A stretch of 11,890 nt of DNA from Dissophora ornata (taxonomy: Eukaryota; Mortierellomycota; Mortierellomycetes; Mortierellales; Mortierellaceae), in assembly GCA_025201705.1 (NCBI GenBank), contig MU617499.1, positions 1 through 11,890 on the forward strand, read 5' to 3'. Of the stretch, positions 8,631 through 11,890 are shown piece after piece. Within the stretch, counting starts at the first letter, position 1. Every line of letters starts with the position of its first letter. The translations under genes and the position numbers were made by a program. The notes beneath the pieces are model-generated. The model searched no databases. It saw only the letters and a list, made by a program, of their open reading frames with translations, and was not told the origin of the DNA.

Positions 8631-10685
8631 CAACCCGGTGGGGTCAACGGCCATGCGCCGAGTCTCGCTTGGCAGGTCCATGGACCAAACGAAGGCCGGG
8701 AACATTTGTCCCCCCCCTCCCAGCAGTAAAGCGACGCACTTTGTCGCCGCTTGGCATTATTCCAGAGCCGGGTCTGACTGTTTTGAATTTGTGGGTTAAT
8801 AATTGATACTCAGTGTCGCTCGCGAATATATTGCAACTGCAAGGAGAAGCAAAGAGAGGACCGTCGAACAGACCATGATGGGTGTACGGGATAGGAGTAA
8901 TGACATTGTGGTCAGTGCCTTTTTTTTTTTCGTTGGCGCAAATAAAGATCAGGGGGTGAACAAGATCAGGTTTTGCGTGCATTTTCTGCTATCCCGGGTT
9001 GACCCCATTTTCATTTCTTACAGGCCGGCTCCAAAGGCTAACAGAGAGAGTCGCTCAATTTCTTGAACACTCAGAATGCGCCACAGTTTGCCAGCGTCGT
9101 TGCGAGCATGCATGGCGGGAGATGAGTAACACTACATCAAGAGGTCAAACTGAAGAACTCCAGGTCATTTTCACTCTTACAGCCCCCATCTAGGTAGAGT
9201 AGTCCTAAGGAAATGTGCCCATCTGAATTATGGCTTTTAGGGGGTGAAAAAAAAAAACATCCCAAGAGGACGAAGCAAGGTTTGAGGGGGGGACAGGCAT
9301 TTAAATAACTCCATCCGACTCGTTGGCGCCATGACACGTTAGGCACGACAGAGTTTGGGAGAACACATGATTTCATCACAAAGATGGATGCTACGTGTTT
9401 TCAGGGTCAATTTCAAGACGGCGAAGTGGCAACAGCTGTCTGGGAAAGAATAAGGCAGAAAAGAGCTAGTACTTCTCCCGACGCGAACAGAGTGATATGC
9501 GAGTCAACCTTTGTTCTAACTAATCTGCGATAAACATCGCAGCTAGTAAATACATGCGCTAGCTTCCATGGTTGTACGAACGAAGGTTTGTCAGGGGGTG
9601 GGGTGCTGGCTTTGGAGAAGTAGGAGCAAAACGCCATAAGCGATGAAGACACAGTCGACGCGCGATGGCCTTTATTGCTCTGAAGGCAGAGCGCCTAGGA
9701 GAACAACAGAAAAAAAAAAGAACGGACTGATATATTTGCAGCCCTAGCACATTCAAAATATCATGCCGCGTGAAGTGCGCGGAGGGATCGTCTGTTACTT
9801 CAAATCAGAGGCGACGATTGGTTATAGATGGAGATGGAAGACGCACTGACGCTGCTCGCGCTCCCTAGCCCCGTCCGCTTGTTGCATCCTGAAAATCTAC
9901 ACATCCTTACGATCCATGGGTCCAATAAAGTACCTGTACATTGAGGGGCCATGGAAAAAGCAGGCATTTAGCGTAAAACATGCCTCTTGACAACAGGTGG
10001 TCTTAATTGAAAAAGGGTGGGAGGAGAATGGATGTTGAACGTGAGCCTAGCCTCGGTCAAAATCGCTCCGTAGTGGCCTTTGTACAAAAGACTAGTCGAG
10101 AATTAAAGAGAGGAACCACAAACGCCTTATCCTGGACTATTATTGTATTTTAAATAGGCATCAGCATGCAGTGAGCAGCCTACGACAGGCAATGGTCTGC
10201 AAGCTTCGAGTCAGATATCAGTAAACAGAAAAAATCAAAATGATCTGTTTACCTCGAACGGTTTGCTTCCGCCGGCATGAAGCGAACTCCAAGTTTATCG
10301 AGTGTCCCCTTGAAAATGCTGTTATGCTGTTCCTTCGGCACGTTTTGGATTGCTTTGTTCACTCCGTGTTCTTTTTTTCAGGGGTTTCAAAAAATGCCAT
10401 CGGAAATCTCGACTACAAGGTACTTGAAGGTAGTAAGCTGGGACATCTCGTTTGGCAGGTTGAAGTCAGAAGTTACCAGTTGCCATGCTACTTTAGAAGT
10501 CAAAAGAGGCCCCTTCAAATTTCAAGAGCGTCGTTTTTGTGCCTTATCAATCACACGTTGGCAGACATATGTTATCATGGTAATACCTACATGATCTATA
10601 ACGTGATCATCTATCAAGACTGCCTCTTCCGCTTTTAATATTTGTATAAATATACTCCATTGCTTCTCTGAACAGCTTCTCAAAA
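8631..10685. other. Long interval without a supported gene
   Basis: About 2 kb between the threonine aldolase promoter and the end of the Rdx gene. Open frames here (for example 9137-9379 and 9413-9652 minus, 10240-10638 plus) are short, rich in Cys and hydrophobic runs, and show no domain or splice partners. It contains homopolymer tracts (T-run at 8920-8930, A-run at 9247-9257 and at 9709-9719). The minus strand at 10252-10521 reads as protein-like sequence broken by two stop codons. The part next to 10685 should be the 3' UTR of the Rdx gene. No tRNA or other RNA gene was recognised. Confidence 0.45.
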
Positions 10686-11484
10686 CTACGCACATGTCTT
10701 GCAATCAAAGGCGTGAGCCGTCGAGTCTTCGTCGTCAGCATCAACAGCGTTCGATGAGCCCGTCGAGCTCTTCTGTCCAGGCTGAGACGCGCTAGAAGCG
10801 ACAGAAGTTTCCGATGTTGCTTCCGCCGCGGTTGCCTCTGCAGTTGACACTGCTGCTGCTGACACTGGTTCTTGTTCTGTCACATCTTTCTCCTGAGTTG
10901 CTACTGCAGATTTGACTGCGCTATCGCTGTGACCAAGACCCATCTCGGGCGCAATGACGCCCCGGACCAACTGCTTGACTTCCTTCATTTCAGGAAAACG
11001 CCCATGGTCCTTGCGATCGAACACGACCACTAAAAACGACAGAGATATTCGGTGTGTGAGAGAGACGTGTGAGTCACAGCAGCTCAAGGACAAGAGATGA
11101 ATCGCCTTTTCTTATCAGATTAACATACCTCCATTGACACGGACAATAAACGTGGCACTCTTGCCTGGGATCAAGGCCAGTTCACCGATTGCGTTTCCGA
11201 AGGTAAGAAGTAGTTCCTGAGCCATCCATCCAGCACGGAGGTGCCTATACAGAAAAAAAAAATAAACAGGGAATCTGATCAGCGATCACAGTGAAAGCTG
11301 ATGCAGAGATTCGACGGAATGAGACGCCATGTCATTGGCGGTTTTCTCGGGTGGGGTGGCCGTCGTATCTCTGCGTTTGCTCCCCTCTCTTAGTCCCTGT
11401 TGTCTGTTCTCTCTATCCTGCGCACCATTTGCATCCTGTGCAGAACTCGATCTCGACTCGAGGGTGGCGGATCTCGATAGGCAT
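10686..11484 (-). CDS. Rdx/SelWTH-domain (selenoprotein W-like) thioredoxin-fold protein, Cys form, 3 exons
   Basis: Small redox-type protein of the SelW/SelT/SelH (Rdx) family; the exact substrate is unknown. Exons are 11426-11484, 11129-11244 and 10686-11029, 172 aa, with introns of 181 and 99 nt (GTGCGC/TATAG and GTATGT/TTTAG), all in phase. The domain reads VEIEFCTGCKWHLRAGWMAQ, with the redox motif Cys15-x-x-Cys18, then TFGNAIGELALIPG (34-47), FIVRVNG (52-58), the DRK-GRFPEMKEVKQLVR segment (63-81) and GLGHSD (89-94), all typical. Cys18, the position that is Sec in selenoproteins, is encoded by TGC. Beyond residue 95 is a low-complexity Ala/Ser/Thr/Glu tail that ends with a second pair, Cys168-x-x-Cys171. 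The ATG at 11484 is the only Met near the domain; the frame stays open upstream, probably as 5' UTR. Identity is sure, the start fairly sure. Confidence 0.92.
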
Positions 11485-11687
11485 CTGTGATATGGTTCTC
11501 TTGCGGACTGGGTTCAATGAGGATCCTTTAGGTTTCTGTGTGTCCGTTTGACGTGAAGTTCGAGCGAGAGGTAGGATGGAGGAGGACAAAGGGGCGAAGG
11601 GAAGACACGGGGGAATACGAGCAGAAAGACATCGAAGTTTGTAATCCTTGGGCGAATTCGCGAGATAGCAGCAATCGTGCATTCATA

Positions 11688-11695
11688 CACGTGAC
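11688..11695 (-). promoter_or_regulatory. E-box (CACGTGAC, bHLH/Cbf1-type)
   Basis: CACGTG flanked by AC matches the core bound by bHLH factors such as fungal Cbf1. It lies about 205 nt above the Rdx ATG, and a one-mismatch variant (TCACATGA) is 23 nt further on. Binding is inference. Confidence 0.3.
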
Positions 11696-11815
11696 TAAGG
11701 TCCCAAAAGGTCACATGATACGGCCGCAACAGCCCTTCTGGCACTGGTTCGGTCGAGTGCAATGTTTGGAAGAGGGAGACATGCCGTGTTTGCTAATTAT
11801 CCCTTCGTTTGTCTC

Positions 11816-11833
11816 TCATGCAAATTTGCATGA
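11816..11833. repeat. 18-bp perfect palindrome
   Basis: TCATGCAAATTTGCATGA is its own reverse complement. It carries ATGCAAAT in both orientations, and the symmetry ends exactly at its borders. It lies about 330 nt above the Rdx ATG. It could be a dimeric factor site; the function is unknown. Confidence 0.6.
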
Positions 11834-11890
11834 TATTTTTCATTTATCGAGGATTACAATAAAATGGGTTGAGAGACCAAACCTGCCGAA

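Larger units (their letters stand above)
11485..11890. other. Upstream region of the Rdx gene
   Basis: No gene is supported here. The frames open on the minus strand are extensions of exon 1 and a shadow frame. Visible elements are a CACGTGAC box at 11688-11695, TCACATGA at 11711-11718, an 18-bp palindrome at 11816-11833, and an isolated plus-strand AATAAA at 11858-11863. I see no clear TATA box for the Rdx gene. Confidence 0.4.

Noticed and set aside
10240..10638. Plus-strand 132-codon frame
   Set aside because: Cys- and Phe-rich with no domain; other frames of the same bases are also open or look more protein-like.
1..11890. A defence, biosynthetic or mobile gene system
   Set aside because: The confident genes are separate eukaryotic housekeeping genes with ordinary spacing; no recombinase, toxin, polymerase, helicase or biosynthetic enzyme set was found on either strand.

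Overview
The window reads as nuclear DNA of an intron-rich fungus. The genes are split by many short introns (about 80-180 nt) with GTRNGT-like donors and YAG acceptors. The proteins are eukaryotic and codons end mostly in C or G. An early-diverging fungus of the Mucoromycota/Mortierellomycotina type is my best guess, but this is inference: no rRNA or other marker is present. There are no operons, tRNAs, rRNAs or CRISPR arrays.

Layout. Positions 1-290 hold a low-complexity block of T-run/A-run hairpins with a G-quadruplex motif, and 291-782 shows no gene I can support. Positions 783-4202 (minus) are a complete ten-exon gene for the NatA auxiliary subunit Naa15/Nat1, 834 aa after splicing; all ten exons join in frame. 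Positions 4203-5379 are intergenic, with a possible relic of a Tc1/mariner-type transposase. A TATA box at 5380 precedes a tentative two-exon plus-strand gene (5493-5821) for a 65-aa protein ending in Gly-Cys-Leu-Cys-Cys. Convergent with it, and separated by two AATAAA signals and a G-run/C-run inverted repeat, is a two-exon gene (6566-8430, minus) for a PLP-dependent low-specificity L-threonine aldolase with an unusual tail of about 240 residues. Its TATA box is at 8622-8630. Positions 8631-10685 carry no gene I can support. Positions 10686-11484 (minus) are a three-exon gene for a Rdx/SelWTH-domain (selenoprotein W-like) protein in the cysteine form. Positions 11485-11890 are its upstream region, with an E-box and an 18-bp perfect palindrome.

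The genes look like ordinary, separately transcribed housekeeping genes: co-translational N-terminal acetylation, glycine/threonine metabolism and a thioredoxin-fold redox protein. I see no shared pathway or defence or mobile system. The observations most worth following are the aldolase C-terminal extension, the small Cys-tailed protein with its conflicting splice possibilities, and the repeat structures at the left edge and between the convergent genes.
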